Below, in pieces: positions 1 through 9,939 of a DNA stretch of 64,000 bases. Position numbers and translations under genes: made by a program. Source of the DNA: Vibrio gallaecicus (GTDB taxonomy: Bacteria > Pseudomonadota > Gammaproteobacteria > Enterobacterales > Vibrionaceae); contig NZ_AP025490.1 of assembly GCF_024347495.1 (NCBI RefSeq), forward strand, positions 1,178,001 through 1,242,000. Direction: 5' to 3'. The number at the start of each line of letters is the position of its first letter. Positions within the stretch are counted from its first letter, which is position 1. A model generated the notes under the pieces. That model was not told the origin of the DNA. It was given only the letters and a program-made list of their open reading frames with translations, and ran no database searches.

Positions 1-1
1 A

Positions 2-961
2 AGCCGAGCATTAAGTGATGAAGGGCAGTTAGTTTTATCTAAGGACCATGTCCTATTTAATAAACGCGCCACGATTACAGGTGAACGACTAAGAGAATAT
101 GCGCATCGAATTTCAGATTTAGTTTATCAAGAACTGACTGGAGAAAAGGGTGCCTTTTTGACTCGTATCGCTTATGTAGTCGTCAATGACAAAGATAAGT
201 ACCCGTATCAGTTACGAGTAGCTGATTACGACGGTTTTAATGAGCGTTTAGTTTTACGTTCAAAACAGCCTTTAATGTCACCAGCATGGTCACCTAATGG
301 TCAAAAACTGGCTTATGTCAGCTTCCAAAATGGTCAAGCTGAGATATTTGTTATGAATATCTATACAGGTGAGCGAGAAAAAGTAACGTCATACCCTCGT
401 CACAATGGTGCGCCACGATTCTCTCCTGATGGAAAAGAATTAGCTTTAGTGCTTTCGAAGACTGGCAGTTTGCAAGTTTATACTCTGAATCTCCAAAGCA
501 AAAAATTAACTCAGATTACTCGTGGACGTTCAAATAACACTGAACCATTCTGGTATCCAGATGGGAAGTCGTTAGTATTTACCTCTGATCGCGGTGGTAA
601 ACCTCAGATTTATAGGGTAAATTTGACAGACAACTCGACAACTCGTCTTACTTGGCAAGGCAGCCAAAACTTAGGTGGCCAAATAACGCCTGATGGTCGA
701 TTCCTTATCATGGTGAATCGCAGTAATTCAGGGTTTAATCTGGCTAAACAAGATTTGGAAACTGGGGCTGTTCAAGTGTTGACTAAAACACTACTGGATG
801 AGTCTCCAAGCATTGCACCAAATGGTGGTATGGTTATCTATAGCTCCATTTATAACAAGACAAACGTGCTTTCAATGGTTTCTATTGATGGACGATTTAA
901 AGCTAGATTACCGGCAACAAATGGGCGTGTAAGAGCGCCTGCATGGTCTCCGTTTTTATAG
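2..961 (+). CDS. tolB: Tol-Pal system beta-propeller protein TolB (5' truncated)
   Basis: The periplasmic TolB beta-propeller links Pal to TolA during outer-membrane constriction at division. The reading frame is open from base 2, so the start and roughly the first quarter (signal peptide and part of the N-terminal domain) lie outside the window; 319 codons remain of a family of about 450. Repeated propeller blades are visible, each with a core like [30 protein letters not shown] and [16 protein letters not shown] Leu TTG codon at 158 is internal and is not a start. The downstream order pal, cpoB confirms the assignment. Confidence 0.97.
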   Translation, partial: SRALSDEGQLVLSKDHVLFNKRATITGERLREYAHRISDLVYQELTGEKGAFLTRIAYVVVNDKDKYPYQLRVADYDGFNERLVLRSKQPLMSPAWSPNGQKLAYVSFQNGQAEIFVMNIYTGEREKVTSYPRHNGAPRFSPDGKELALVLSKTGSLQVYTLNLQSKKLTQITRGRSNNTEPFWYPDGKSLVFTSDRGGKPQIYRVNLTDNSTTRLTWQGSQNLGGQITPDGRFLIMVNRSNSGFNLAKQDLETGAVQVLTKTLLDESPSIAPNGGMVIYSSIYNKTNVLSMVSIDGRFKARLPATNGRVRAPAWSPFL

Positions 962-1006
962 CGTAAATAGTTAAAAACTAAGTTTGATAACGTAAGGAAA
1001 AATAAG

Positions 1007-1552
1007 ATGCAACTTAATAAAGTTCTTAAAGGCTTGATGATTGCACTACCAGTAATGGCAGTAACAGCATGTAGCTCAAGTGATGACGCAACTTCTTCAA
1101 CTTCTGGTACTGAAACTAACCAAACAACTGGTTCAGAAGGTAACAACACTGTAGATACAACTGTTGTAACTCCAATTGACGCTAACGGTCAACTTTCAGA
1201 GCAAGAGCTAAAAGAGCAAGCACTACGCGAAACTCAAACTATTTACTTCGCTTTTGATAACTCAACTATCGCTGGTGACTACGAAGCTATGCTTTCTGCT
1301 CACGCTGCTTACCTAAGCAAAAACGTGAACATGAGCGTAACTATTGAAGGTCATGCTGATGAGCGTGGTACTCCAGAGTACAACATTGCTCTAGGCGAGC
1401 GTCGTGCTGAAGCTGTTGCAAAATACCTACAAGCGCTAGGTGTTCAAGCTGACCAAATCTCTATCGTAAGCTACGGTGAAGAGAAGCCACTTCTTCTAGG
1501 TCAATCTGAAGATGTGTACGCTAAAAACCGTCGTGCAGTACTAGTTTACTAA
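1007..1552 (+). CDS. pal: Peptidoglycan-associated lipoprotein Pal
   Basis: Outer-membrane lipoprotein that binds peptidoglycan and TolB. The N-terminus is a lipoprotein signal peptide with lipobox VTAC, placing the acylated Cys at residue 22. A Ser/Thr/Asn-rich linker follows (about 23-65), then an OmpA-like domain. The peptidoglycan-binding motif [12 protein letters not shown] and the following [10 protein letters not shown] helix are present. The length of 181 residues is slightly above the usual 170-175 because of the linker. It lies 45 bases after tolB and is preceded by AAGGA. Codon choice is more biased than in its neighbours, as expected for a highly expressed protein. Confidence 0.98.
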   Translation: MQLNKVLKGLMIALPVMAVTACSSSDDATSSTSGTETNQTTGSEGNNTVDTTVVTPIDANGQLSEQELKEQALRETQTIYFAFDNSTIAGDYEAMLSAHAAYLSKNVNMSVTIEGHADERGTPEYNIALGERRAEAVAKYLQALGVQADQISIVSYGEEKPLLLGQSEDVYAKNRRAVLVY

Positions 1553-1585
1553 TTTTAGTAAATTATCTAATTGAGGAAATGCCTC

Positions 1586-2368
1586 ATGTTCAGTAACACT
1601 AAGCGAGCAGTTATGCTTACGTTACTGGCAAGTGCAGCGAACTTAGTGTTCGCTGCACCAGCTCCAGTATCAGAAATCAATAACTCCACCGCAACCTCTA
1701 CAACTTCTTCTAGTCCCTCAGCTAGCGAATCTGATATTCAACGTCTTGAAAGGTTATTGCAGAACCGAAATCGTGTTCAGTTGCAGATGCAACAGCAAAT
1801 TGACGAGATGTCTCTTGAAATCAGCGAACTGCGCGGTCAGCTAGAACGAAATAGCTATGATATGCAGCAGATGTTGGAACGCCAACGTCAATTGTTTATC
1901 GAATTAGATCGCGTACGAAATGAAGTGAAAACTTCAGGTAAAGCGGTTGTTTCAGTTGATAACGCAGCTGAATCTGGTGATTCTACCGGTACTTTTAGTA
2001 CGGATGTTGATGAGCAAACTGCTTATCAAAATGCTGTAGATATGATTTTAAAGCAACGTGACTATACTGGTGCGATTGCTGCATTTCAGCAGTTCCAAAA
2101 AGACTTTCCTGATTCGACATTTACGCCTAATTCACATTATTGGTTAGGGCAGCTTTATTTTGCTAAGAAGCAAGATAAAGAGGCAGTAAAAAGTTTTGCC
2201 GCTGTAGTTGCTTACTCTGATTCGAATAAACGAGCAGATGCTTTAGTTAAACTTGGTGATATTTCAGCTAGAAATAACAATCAAGAACAGGCTAAAAAGT
2301 ATTATCAACAAGTGGTCGCTGAGTACCCGAATAGTGCTTCAGCTAAAGTCGCAAAGACTCACTTATAG
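1586..2368 (+). CDS. cpoB: Cell division coordinator CpoB (YbgF)
   Basis: Periplasmic protein that coordinates peptidoglycan synthesis with Tol-driven outer-membrane constriction. The frame opens at a TTG at 1571, but the ATG at 1586 has GAGGAA seven bases upstream and gives a clean signal peptide ending near LVFA-AP, so I use 1586. After a Ser/Thr-rich stretch comes a coiled coil (about residues 50-110, rich in Q/L/R/E, for trimerisation). The C-terminal half holds three TPR repeats beginning near YQNAVDMILKQRDY and containing HYWLGQLYF and the final YPNSASAKVAKTHL. It is the last gene of the tol-pal operon, and a terminator follows. Confidence 0.96.
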   Translation: MFSNTKRAVMLTLLASAANLVFAAPAPVSEINNSTATSTTSSSPSASESDIQRLERLLQNRNRVQLQMQQQIDEMSLEISELRGQLERNSYDMQQMLERQRQLFIELDRVRNEVKTSGKAVVSVDNAAESGDSTGTFSTDVDEQTAYQNAVDMILKQRDYTGAIAAFQQFQKDFPDSTFTPNSHYWLGQLYFAKKQDKEAVKSFAAVVAYSDSNKRADALVKLGDISARNNNQEQAKKYYQQVVAEYPNSASAKVAKTHL

Positions 2369-2378
2369 TGAATAAAGG

Positions 2379-2406
2379 AAGAGGTGCATTTAGCGCCTCT
2401 TTTTTC
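2379..2406 (+). terminator. Rho-independent terminator of tol-pal operon
   Basis: Inverted repeat GAGGTGC / GCGCCTC (one G-T pair) with a five-base loop followed directly by six T residues, 10 bases after the cpoB stop. It separates the tol-pal operon from nadA. Confidence 0.88.
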
Positions 2407-2495
2407 ATTTTAGGCCTCCCCATAATCCTTTTTGATCCTTATGCCTCTCAGGTGTAGAATGCTCGTATTATAGGAAGTTGCATAGAGCAAGAGCA

Positions 2496-3557
2496 ATGAG
2501 CCACATATTAGACAAAATCGAAACCGTTTATCCTTTCCCGCCAAAGCCAGTACCACTAAGTGTTGCTCAAAAATTGGCGCATCTTGCAAACATTAAACAG
2601 CTATTAAAAGAAAAAGACGCTGTTTTGATTGCACACTATTACACAGATCCTGAAATTCAAGCTTTAGCTGAAGAAACCGGTGGTTTTGTTGGTGACTCTT
2701 TAGAGATGGCTAAATTTGGTAATCGTCATTCAGCAAGTACTTTAATTATTGCTGGTGTACGTTTTATGGGTGAATCTGCAAAAATTCTAACCCCAGAAAA
2801 ACGTATCTTGATGCCAACTTTAGAAGCAGAGTGCTCACTAGATTTAGGCTGTCCCGCTGATAAATTCTCTGAATTTTGTGATGCTCACCCGGACCATACA
2901 GTCGTTGTTTATGCCAATACTTCTGCTGCTGTGAAGGCTCGTGCTGACTGGGTAGTAACATCAAGTATTGCGCTTGAAATTGTAGAAAGCTTAGATGCTG
3001 AAGGTAAACCAATTATTTGGGGACCAGACCGTCATTTAGGTTCATACATTGCCAATCAAACAGGTGCGGACATGTTGCTTTGGCAAGGTGAGTGTATTGT
3101 TCATGATGAGTTTTCAGCTGATGCACTAAAGAAAATGAAATCAGTCTACCCTGAAGCCGCAATTCTTGTGCATCCTGAATCACCAGCTAGTGTGGTTGAA
3201 CTTGCAGACGCTGTTGGCTCGACAAGTCAGCTGATCAAGAAAGCAAAAGAGCTACCTCATAAGCAAATGATTGTGGCGACTGATAAAGGCATTTTCTTCA
3301 AAATGCAGCAATTAGTGCCTGAAAAAGAATTGATTGAAGCGCCTACAGCAGGTGCTGGTGCTACTTGTCGTAGCTGTGCTCATTGCCCATGGATGGCTAT
3401 GAACGGCTTACAAGCGATCGAAAACGCATTAGAAAATGGTGGAGAGCAGCATGAAATCTTCGTTTCTGAAGAGTTAAGAGTCAAATCTTTGATCCCTTTG
3501 AACCGCATGTTAGATTTTGCTGAACAGCTTAATCTACAGGTAAAAGGTAACGCTTAA
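2496..3557 (+). CDS. nadA: Quinolinate synthase A
   Basis: Cytosolic [4Fe-4S] enzyme that condenses iminoaspartate with dihydroxyacetone phosphate to give quinolinate in de novo NAD synthesis. The sequence shows the YPFPPKP N-terminus of the proteobacterial form, [31 protein letters not shown], three cluster-ligand regions ([30 protein letters not shown]) and a usual length of 353 residues. The open frame extends to a TTG at 2478, but homologues begin near the ATG at 2496. Neither start has a strong ribosome-binding site. In many gamma-proteobacteria nadA also follows the tol-pal cluster. Confidence 0.97.
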   Translation: MSHILDKIETVYPFPPKPVPLSVAQKLAHLANIKQLLKEKDAVLIAHYYTDPEIQALAEETGGFVGDSLEMAKFGNRHSASTLIIAGVRFMGESAKILTPEKRILMPTLEAECSLDLGCPADKFSEFCDAHPDHTVVVYANTSAAVKARADWVVTSSIALEIVESLDAEGKPIIWGPDRHLGSYIANQTGADMLLWQGECIVHDEFSADALKKMKSVYPEAAILVHPESPASVVELADAVGSTSQLIKKAKELPHKQMIVATDKGIFFKMQQLVPEKELIEAPTAGAGATCRSCAHCPWMAMNGLQAIENALENGGEQHEIFVSEELRVKSLIPLNRMLDFAEQLNLQVKGNA

Positions 3558-3579
3558 ACTTAGCTGTTTCATCTTAACA

Positions 3580-3606
3580 AAAACCAGCGTTCGCTGGTTT
3601 TTTTGT
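3580..3606 (+). terminator. Rho-independent terminator of nadA
   Basis: Perfect stem AAACCAGCG / CGCTGGTTT with a two-to-four-base loop and a seven-T run, 23 bases after the nadA stop. Confidence 0.9.
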
Positions 3607-3706
3607 ATCTGGTTTATATCATCCGATTATTGATGTTGAAATTGATATTACGGTGAAGCATTATGAACTAACAAGTATGCTAAAAGAGGTCTAAAAATAT
3701 TTTAAC

Positions 3707-4744
3707 ATGATGATTTGGCTGCAATTAAAACGTTGGGTACAAGCGAATGTTTTTGTGCTGAATGGCAAGAATTTATTTTTAACTTTTCTAGGTTACTCAG
3801 TTCTGTCTTGGGTACTTCTAGTTGCTGCAAATGAAACAGCGTTAACTGAGTCGTTTACGACATTTGTTTATTACCTAGTCGTGACAGGCTCTACTGTTGG
3901 TTACGGTGATATGTCCCCGACAACAGATCTGGGGCGCTGGATTGTAATTTTGTTTGTAATCCCCGGTGGTTTGAGTTTATTTGCTGGGATACTAGGCAAA
4001 TTAGCGACAGAAGGTATTCATTATTGGCGAGCTGGTCTATTAGGAAAAAGGAGAGTACGGGTGGAAAATCATATTTTGATGTTGGGGTGGAATGAGCAAA
4101 GAACGATACACCTGATTCGTATGCTACAACATGAAGAAACAGGAAGACGACCTATTGTTTTGTGTACTCGCTCCGATATCGAAAACCCGCTACCTGGAGA
4201 AATCAGCTTCGTTAAAGTCAACAGCTATACCGATGGCAAAGAAATGGAAAAGACAGGGATAGAGAGTGCGAGCTGTATTCTTATAGATAGCCCTGAAGAT
4301 GATATTACTCTTTCTGCAGCGCTATATTGTGCGAATCGAAATCCACAAGCGCATTTGCTTGTTTACTTCAAAGATGAAGCGTTAAGTGATCTTCTTCATC
4401 AGCATTGCCCTAATTCAGAGTGTATTCCTGCTGTGGGTGCTGAAATGCTGGCAAAAGCTGCAGTTGACCCAGGCTCAAGTGCGCTACATCAAGAACTTTT
4501 GAGTTCAACAAGGGGGATGACTCAATACTCGACCCATTACCCTGAAGGTTCACCAACAATCACTGTTTCACCTATTTTTTCGATGTTTAAAGCCGATTAT
4601 CAAGCGACCTTAATTGCAATTGATGTTGGGAATGGAATAGAGCTGAACCCAGACCTCAACACTGTTATAACTGAAGGTACGAAGCTGTTTTATATCGCCG
4701 ACGAACGAATTGATAGCTTTGACTGGAAGTCGTTAAACTCTTAG
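3707..4744 (+). CDS. Potassium channel with TrkA-N/RCK-type regulatory domain
   Basis: Two-transmembrane K+ channel subunit of the inner membrane. TM1 lies at about 25-41, the pore helix and selectivity filter TVGYGD at 63-68, and TM2 at about 74-96. The cytoplasmic part has a Rossmann-type RCK fold beginning NHILMLGWNEQRTIHLIRML (about 121-140), a likely nucleotide- or ion-sensing domain that gates the pore. At 345 residues it is typical of two-TM channels with one RCK unit and a C-terminal lobe. Two adjacent ATG codons (3707, 3710) are possible starts. It is monocistronic, with strong terminators on both sides. I cannot say which ion or ligand gates it. Confidence 0.9.
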   Translation: MMIWLQLKRWVQANVFVLNGKNLFLTFLGYSVLSWVLLVAANETALTESFTTFVYYLVVTGSTVGYGDMSPTTDLGRWIVILFVIPGGLSLFAGILGKLATEGIHYWRAGLLGKRRVRVENHILMLGWNEQRTIHLIRMLQHEETGRRPIVLCTRSDIENPLPGEISFVKVNSYTDGKEMEKTGIESASCILIDSPEDDITLSAALYCANRNPQAHLLVYFKDEALSDLLHQHCPNSECIPAVGAEMLAKAAVDPGSSALHQELLSSTRGMTQYSTHYPEGSPTITVSPIFSMFKADYQATLIAIDVGNGIELNPDLNTVITEGTKLFYIADERIDSFDWKSLNS

Positions 4745-4790
4745 AAATCAGTTTAGTTACACTGTGTGTGAGTTCGTTGATGATGTCACC

Positions 4791-4828
4791 AAATAAAAGG
4801 TCTCAGAAATTCTGAGACCTTTTATTTT
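4791..4828. terminator. Bidirectional terminator between convergent genes
   Basis: AAATAAAAGGTCTCAGAA and TTCTGAGACCTTTTATTT form a near-perfect palindromic hairpin with A- and T-rich flanks. It lies between the K+ channel gene and the convergent UPF0149 gene and can act on both strands. Confidence 0.92.
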
Positions 4829-4882
4829 TGTACTGGATCCAGCAATTACTGATAATCTCAGTTAATTACTTGCCTTCAATTA

Positions 4883-5452
4883 TTACTGTTCTTCAGCTAA
4901 CGCAATGCCGCGTTGAGTGATTCCGCATAGCATGACGGGCACAGCATTGAAGATCTCTTCAAATTGCTCTAAGCCTTCGATACCTTGCTCTGCTAATGTT
5001 GCAATAGAAGTTTCAGGGTCAAACAGCATACTCAATGAAAGCAATACACCACCGAGCAGAGCATTGTCTTCGCTGTCTTCTGGCATTAAAGTTTCCCAGT
5101 CATCACGAGAAATTTGCCAACCTTGAAGCAAACCTTCACAAAAGTCTCGAGCTGCACTATTCACAACTTCTTCATCGTCAAGTTGGCAAGCTTCAGGCCA
5201 AGTCCAAGTACCTTCAATTAATGCCGGTCGTGTATTGTTCCATAGCTCGATGATAACTTCGATGTAAGATTCAAGCTGTTCACCATCGCTGAATGGTGCA
5301 ACCTCTTCGCCACCCCATAAGAAAGGCAACCATTCATGTGGGGTTAACACATTAGGAGCAGACGCCATTGAAGTGACAAAGCCAAGAGTTTTACTTTCTG
5401 TTAGAAGCTTTCCTTGAAGTTCAGGAAGCGCAAGAATGTCTTGTAGAGTCAA
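4883..5452 (-). CDS. UPF0149 (YecA/YgfB) family protein
   Basis: Small acidic all-helical protein of the YecA/YgfB family. Visible family features are the N-terminal helix LQDILALPEL, the motif TPHEWLPFLWGG and the NSAARDFCEGLLQGW segment. There is no C-terminal SEC-C zinc motif of the type found in E. coli YecA, so it is closer to the short YgfB form. At 189 residues it fits that family. The function is not established; YgfB homologues have been linked to gene regulation in some bacteria. It is a single gene between a bidirectional terminator and a divergent sensor kinase. Confidence 0.85.
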   Translation of the reverse strand: MTLQDILALPELQGKLLTESKTLGFVTSMASAPNVLTPHEWLPFLWGGEEVAPFSDGEQLESYIEVIIELWNNTRPALIEGTWTWPEACQLDDEEVVNSAARDFCEGLLQGWQISRDDWETLMPEDSEDNALLGGVLLSLSMLFDPETSIATLAEQGIEGLEQFEEIFNAVPVMLCGITQRGIALAEEQ

Positions 5453-5575
5453 AGTTAGATACCGTAAATAAAAGAAGATATTACGTTTATGATAACAATC
5501 GTAGAAGGAACTAAAAAGCTTGAAGTAGCAGATTATTCTCGATAGTTTAAACTAAAAAGAAAACTATGAAGAATT

Positions 5576-7996
5576 ATGTATATACGGTCGTCTTTAAAGA
5601 AAAAAAGTATGATAGCGCTTGGTTTGTATCTCGCGTTTTTTATTGCCATTATTGGTAGTGTGACTTACTTCGTTGTTGAATCTCCCGTACGAGCAAAGTT
5701 ACAGCAAAATCTAGACCTTAGAACTGAATTACTCTCTTCTTTTATTTCAGAGCCACTCAATAGCTCTCAAGGCTTTTTAAATAGCATTGTTGGATTAGCT
5801 CAAACAAAACAAGCAACCCCTGATTTAGCCCTGCTATTCGCTTCTTTTCTTTCAACTAGTGATGACATTATTGTCAGCGCTGGTATTTGGCCAGAACCTT
5901 ATGCTCTCAGTCCCAATAAAGTGCTTGATAGTCAATTTTTCAACAAGGCTTCCGGCGGTCAAGTTGATCAGATCTTATCCTATAATAATCCACAAGCTCT
6001 CCCTTATCATCAAGAGGGTTGGTATACCTCTGTTGTAAACCAAGCGCCGGAATTCGTCTCTTGGTCTGATGTATATATCGACCCTTATACTCATATTCAA
6101 ATGATCACCGCATCTATGCCTTACTACCTTGAAGGGGAGTTTTCGGGTGTGGCAACCGTTGATTTATCATTAGATGAACTGCTTATCTTTATTAAAAATC
6201 ACGCTGAAGAATATGAATTAGGTATTACTTTAAAAGATCAACATGACCAGGTACTTGTCACGCATAATTTTAATCTCGTAGAAGGGATATATATAAGTCA
6301 GCACCAGTTTGGTCAGTTTGAATGGACAGTCGATGTTGTGAACTCTAAGCGACTAGTGGCTGATGAAGTTTTCCACCAAGTTATGAGTGTTGAAAGCGGT
6401 ATTGTTCCATTTCTATTGCTTTGTGTAATGGCGGGTTATTACTTGCTGAACCGTTACCTGATAAGCCCGATTACCAAGATTGCAAAGAAACTGGATGATT
6501 CCAAAACAGGAGGCATCATTGATCTGACCTACACAAGTCAGGATGAAATTGCTCACCTTATCAATACATTTAATGAAAAGACCATCTATTTAGAGGCTGA
6601 AAAGGTCAAAGCCCAGGCTTCAACTAATGCCAAAACAGCCTTTCTTGCTACTCTCTCGCATGAAATACGCACGCCTATGAATGGGGTTTTAGGTACTGCG
6701 CAGATCTTACTGAAAACAGATTTGAATGAAGATCAGAAAAAACACCTTAAAAGTTTATATGATTCCGGCGATCATATGATGACTTTATTGAATGAGATTC
6801 TAGACTTTTCAAAGATAGAGCAGGGTCACTTAGATTTAGATAAAACCAGCTTCCCACTAGATTCCATTATCGGCAGTATCAATAGTGTTTATCACACATT
6901 ATCGACAGAGAAAGGCTTGCAGTTCAAAGTTTATTCGGAAGTACCAGTTGAGCGGTGGTATTACTCTGATAAAGCGCGATTAAGGCAAATATTGTTTAAC
7001 CTATTGAATAATGCCGTGAAGTTTACTTCACGTGGTTTTGTTGAAGTGTATTTAAAAGAAGTGCATGAAAGGAATGATACTTATTTATCAATTAATGTCC
7101 GAGATACTGGCATTGGTATAGCAAAAGATGCTCAAGACAAAATATTTAAACCATTTGAGCAAGCGGAATCTTCGACTACCCGTCGTTATGGCGGTACAGG
7201 TCTCGGTTTGGCTATTGTTAAAAAAATCACGCAGCTAATGGAAGGTGATATCACTGTCACTAGTGAGCAGGGTATTGGAACAAGTTTTGATGTTCGATTA
7301 AAAATCCAACCTTGTAAACCAGGGTCCGTTGAAAATCTGATTCATAGAAATCTCAACTTCTCTGGAATGAAAGTCCTCATCGTTGAAGATAACCGAACCA
7401 ACACCATTATCATTGAAACTTTTATGAAAAATAAAGGGTTTGAGTGTAAGAGCGTTGAAAATGGAGAGCAAGCGATACAGGCAGTTGTTGCAGAGTCTTT
7501 TGATTTAATTTTAATGGATAACCACATGCCCGTTATGGATGGCGTAGAAGCAACTCTCGCCATTAGGGCTTTAGCGGGCGATGCTCGTTCAGTACTTATT
7601 TTTGGTTGTACAGCCGATGTATTTAAAGAAACCAGAGAAAGGATGTTAGGAGCGGGGGTGGACTATATTATCGCTAAACCAATTGACGAGCGTGAATTGG
7701 ATGATGCACTTTATCGCCATTCAAAAAAATTGTATCAATATAGCCCAGAAAAACAGCCATCAGAACAGGTTGATGAAAGCTTGGAGGACCTTCTTGTGGC
7801 ACTTTATGTAGCACTTGAAGATAGAAATAATCAAGATGCACATATTGTTCTGGAGAAACTACAAATCCTAGCTCAGCCTAAAAATGATGATTTATTAATT
7901 AGTACTATTAATGAGTCAATTCAAGCACTAACAAATTCAACATTCCCTAGTAAAGACAAAATAGACCTAATTACAGTAAAGCTCTCGGATGTATAA
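5576..7996 (+). CDS. Hybrid sensor histidine kinase with periplasmic Cache-like domain
   Basis: Inner-membrane hybrid kinase of 806 residues. In order: TM1 (about 12-33), a periplasmic region of about 240 residues with Cache-like features (SAGIWPEPYAL, WYTSVVNQAPEFVSWSDVY, a dCache pattern), TM2 (about 280-297, FLLLCVMAGYYLL), HAMP-like linker, HisKA with SHEIRTPMNG (phospho-acceptor His362), HATPase with N box NLLNNAVKFT, G1 DTGIGI and G2 GGTGLGLAIVKK, then a receiver domain with ILMDNHMPVMDG (Asp648). The last 70 or so residues do not resemble an intact HPt domain, so phosphate transfer would need a separate HPt partner. No regulator lies beside it. Cache domains often bind small organic acids or amino acids; the ligand here is unknown. 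Confidence 0.93.
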   Translation: MYIRSSLKKKSMIALGLYLAFFIAIIGSVTYFVVESPVRAKLQQNLDLRTELLSSFISEPLNSSQGFLNSIVGLAQTKQATPDLALLFASFLSTSDDIIVSAGIWPEPYALSPNKVLDSQFFNKASGGQVDQILSYNNPQALPYHQEGWYTSVVNQAPEFVSWSDVYIDPYTHIQMITASMPYYLEGEFSGVATVDLSLDELLIFIKNHAEEYELGITLKDQHDQVLVTHNFNLVEGIYISQHQFGQFEWTVDVVNSKRLVADEVFHQVMSVESGIVPFLLLCVMAGYYLLNRYLISPITKIAKKLDDSKTGGIIDLTYTSQDEIAHLINTFNEKTIYLEAEKVKAQASTNAKTAFLATLSHEIRTPMNGVLGTAQILLKTDLNEDQKKHLKSLYDSGDHMMTLLNEILDFSKIEQGHLDLDKTSFPLDSIIGSINSVYHTLSTEKGLQFKVYSEVPVERWYYSDKARLRQILFNLLNNAVKFTSRGFVEVYLKEVHERNDTYLSINVRDTGIGIAKDAQDKIFKPFEQAESSTTRRYGGTGLGLAIVKKITQLMEGDITVTSEQGIGTSFDVRLKIQPCKPGSVENLIHRNLNFSGMKVLIVEDNRTNTIIIETFMKNKGFECKSVENGEQAIQAVVAESFDLILMDNHMPVMDGVEATLAIRALAGDARSVLIFGCTADVFKETRERMLGAGVDYIIAKPIDERELDDALYRHSKKLYQYSPEKQPSEQVDESLEDLLVALYVALEDRNNQDAHIVLEKLQILAQPKNDDLLISTINESIQALTNSTFPSKDKIDLITVKLSDV

Positions 7997-8243
7997 TTTG
8001 TATTAAACTTTCAGTAATTAATTTTCAAAATCAACAAAAACCAGACTGGTGTCACTTTTTTGGTGATTCCATCTAGTTCTATACGCTTTTTTGGTTGTTA
8101 ATTTACCTCTTGGTTTCATATTTGGAATGTAACACTGCAAATGTTGTGATTTAATAGCGATATTCTCTGGGTTGCTTGCTGATAGCCTTTTTATATGTTA
8201 CTAAATTGCCTCTTTGGTAGTTGTATGTTTTGGTGGTAGTGCA

Positions 8244-8693
8244 ATGAAATCTCGTGGTCCATTTTGTCTTCGCAATGCAGCAGCGGATACATTTGCTATG
8301 GTTGTTTTCTGTTTTATTTCAGGAATGATTGTTGAGATCTTCATATCAGGCATGTCATTTGAGCAATCACTAGCTTCTAGAATGCTATCAATACCTGTGA
8401 ATATTGCTATTGCGTGGCCTTACGGTGTGTTCCGTGATTGGTTTTTACGTAATGGAGCGAAACTGTCAGGAACTTCGTTGATGAAGAATATTTCTGACTT
8501 GGTGGCTTATGTGCTTTTCCAGTCTCCCGTGTATGCAGGAATCTTGTTTGCTGTTGGAGCGTCTACGGATCAAATCATTACTGCTGTAACCAGTAATGCA
8601 GTGATTTCATGTGGTATGGGAGTGCTTTATGGTTACTTTCTGGATATGTGTCGTAAGTGGTTTAAAGTGCCAGGTTATTACCAACAAGCTTAA
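8244..8693 (+). CDS. alaE: L-alanine exporter AlaE
   Basis: Small inner-membrane protein that exports L-alanine to avoid toxic build-up. It matches the family in the segments [59 protein letters not shown] and [17 protein letters not shown], with about four hydrophobic segments. The frame extends to 8214, but starting at the ATG at 8244 gives 149 residues, the E. coli AlaE length, and an N-terminus that matches it. GGTGGT lies 6-12 bases upstream. It is a single gene; the 250 bases before it show no clear operator. Confidence 0.93.
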   Translation: MKSRGPFCLRNAAADTFAMVVFCFISGMIVEIFISGMSFEQSLASRMLSIPVNIAIAWPYGVFRDWFLRNGAKLSGTSLMKNISDLVAYVLFQSPVYAGILFAVGASTDQIITAVTSNAVISCGMGVLYGYFLDMCRKWFKVPGYYQQA

Positions 8694-8859
8694 GCTTTAG
8701 TGCTCTATATCTATCTGAATTGGTTTGTTTTTGATCTAATGAGTTGTTTTGTAATCAAACAAACACAATTAAGTGACTTTTTTAGTGAAGTCGCTTGACC
8801 GCAAGACCGATAGACATTAAATTAGCACCCCGTTGAGCAGCAAGCTTAACAAACAATAT

Positions 8860-8947
8860 GGTGAGGTGTCCGAGTGGCTGAAGGAGCACGCCTGGAAAGC
8901 GTGTATACGGCAACGTATCGAGGGTTCGAATCCCTCCCTCACCGCCA
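8860..8947 (+). tRNA. tRNA-Ser(GGA)
   Basis: 88-base class II tRNA. The acceptor stem GGTGAGG pairs with CCTCACC, followed by G and an encoded CCA. Anticodon GGA (8894-8896) sits in loop CTGGAAA. The long variable arm (TATACGGCAACGTAT) and the T-loop GGTTCGAATCC are present. It reads UCC and UCU codons. Confidence 0.97.
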
Positions 8948-8954
8948 TATTTAG

Positions 8955-8981
8955 AAAAAGACGTCTTAGGGCGTCTTTTTT
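8955..8981 (+). terminator. Terminator after tRNA-Ser
   Basis: AAAAAGACG / CGTCTTTTTT hairpin with an eight-base loop, starting eight bases after the tRNA 3' end. Confidence 0.85.
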
Positions 8982-9186
8982 CGTATCTGAAGCGATAACA
9001 TTTTACATTAGATACAGAGCGATTTTCTCTCCTGTTCGATACACTTATCGCGCTTCTCACCTTTATGCATGAGCGTTAGCCTAGTCACCTCAAATTTAGT
9101 CTACTAGAAGCTTGTTGTATTCATTAAGAAGTATCATATTGCTTGTAATGAGAACGTCACTCTTCGCTTTTTAGATTACGAACCCA

Positions 9187-9939
9187 ATGAAAATACTGCT
9201 GATTTTTGCTTGCCTGATTCTCCCAATTGCTTTCGTGATTGGTATGCACAACTTAATTGCCCACTTTATGATTCCAAGAGTCATGCAATCTCAAGCGAGT
9301 CGATCACTTTACTTTATTTCTGCTTTTATTGGCGTCCCTATTCATGAGTTGTCACATGCTTTCTTTGCTGTTTTGTTCAGGCATAAAATTGACAAAATGT
9401 GTTTATTTCAGCGAGAAAGCAGCGGGCGGCTAGGCTATGTTCAGCATCGCTGGAATACTCGTTCTTTATACCAAGTTATTGGTCTGTTCTTTATTGCCAT
9501 TGCCCCGCTTTTTGGTGCGGGGTTAGTTATCGTGTTGAGCCGGTATTCTTTTAATATCCCAATTGAAGGTTTTCACTACACTACTCAGAACGCCAACCTT
9601 GTTGATATGGTGAAAGTGATTTACTCAAATATGACTATTTTGACTCACTCAGCAATGGGTCAGTGGCATGCTTTTGCTTGGCTTATTGCGATGTCTCTGA
9701 TTAGTTTTCACTGTATTCCAAGCCGTACCGATTTTAATCATGCCCTGAAAGGGTCTTTTATTGTTCTTGCCGTTATTAGCTTGCTGCTGGTGAGTTTTGA
9801 CGTTCTCAATTTTCAGAGCGCGAGCAGTATTATTTTTGTTGTTTGGTCTGTCAGCGTGACTATGTTGAGCCTTGTATTTGTTTCTTCGCTACTTTGGTGG
9901 GGTATTCTGCTTTTATTCTCATTCATACCAAGTCGCTAG
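9187..9939 (+). CDS. Polytopic membrane protein with HELSH motif (M50-like, putative)
   Basis: 250-residue inner-membrane protein with about six hydrophobic segments. HELSH at residues 53-57 sits inside the second hydrophobic segment (FIGVPIHELSHAFFAVLF), as in the membrane-embedded zinc site of M50/site-2 proteases. A second conserved Asp motif (NxxPxxxLDG in typical M50 proteins) is not evident; SRTDFNHALKGS (about 183-194) is a possible but weak stand-in. The protein may therefore be a divergent intramembrane protease or a non-catalytic relative. It is a single gene after tRNA-Ser and before a PhzF-like gene; the neighbours give no substrate. I do not recognise a named family. Confidence 0.6.
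   Translation: MKILLIFACLILPIAFVIGMHNLIAHFMIPRVMQSQASRSLYFISAFIGVPIHELSHAFFAVLFRHKIDKMCLFQRESSGRLGYVQHRWNTRSLYQVIGLFFIAIAPLFGAGLVIVLSRYSFNIPIEGFHYTTQNANLVDMVKVIYSNMTILTHSAMGQWHAFAWLIAMSLISFHCIPSRTDFNHALKGSFIVLAVISLLLVSFDVLNFQSASSIIFVVWSVSVTMLSLVFVSSLLWWGILLLFSFIPSR

Noticed and set aside
5576..7996. LuxQ quorum-sensing kinase
   Set aside because: No luxP gene adjoins it, and the periplasmic part shows Cache-type aromatic motifs without any clear LuxQ-specific feature.
8782..9072. Open frames on both strands around 8.8-9.1 kb
   Set aside because: They span the tRNA-Ser gene and its terminator; the open frames arise from tRNA sequence and are not proteins.
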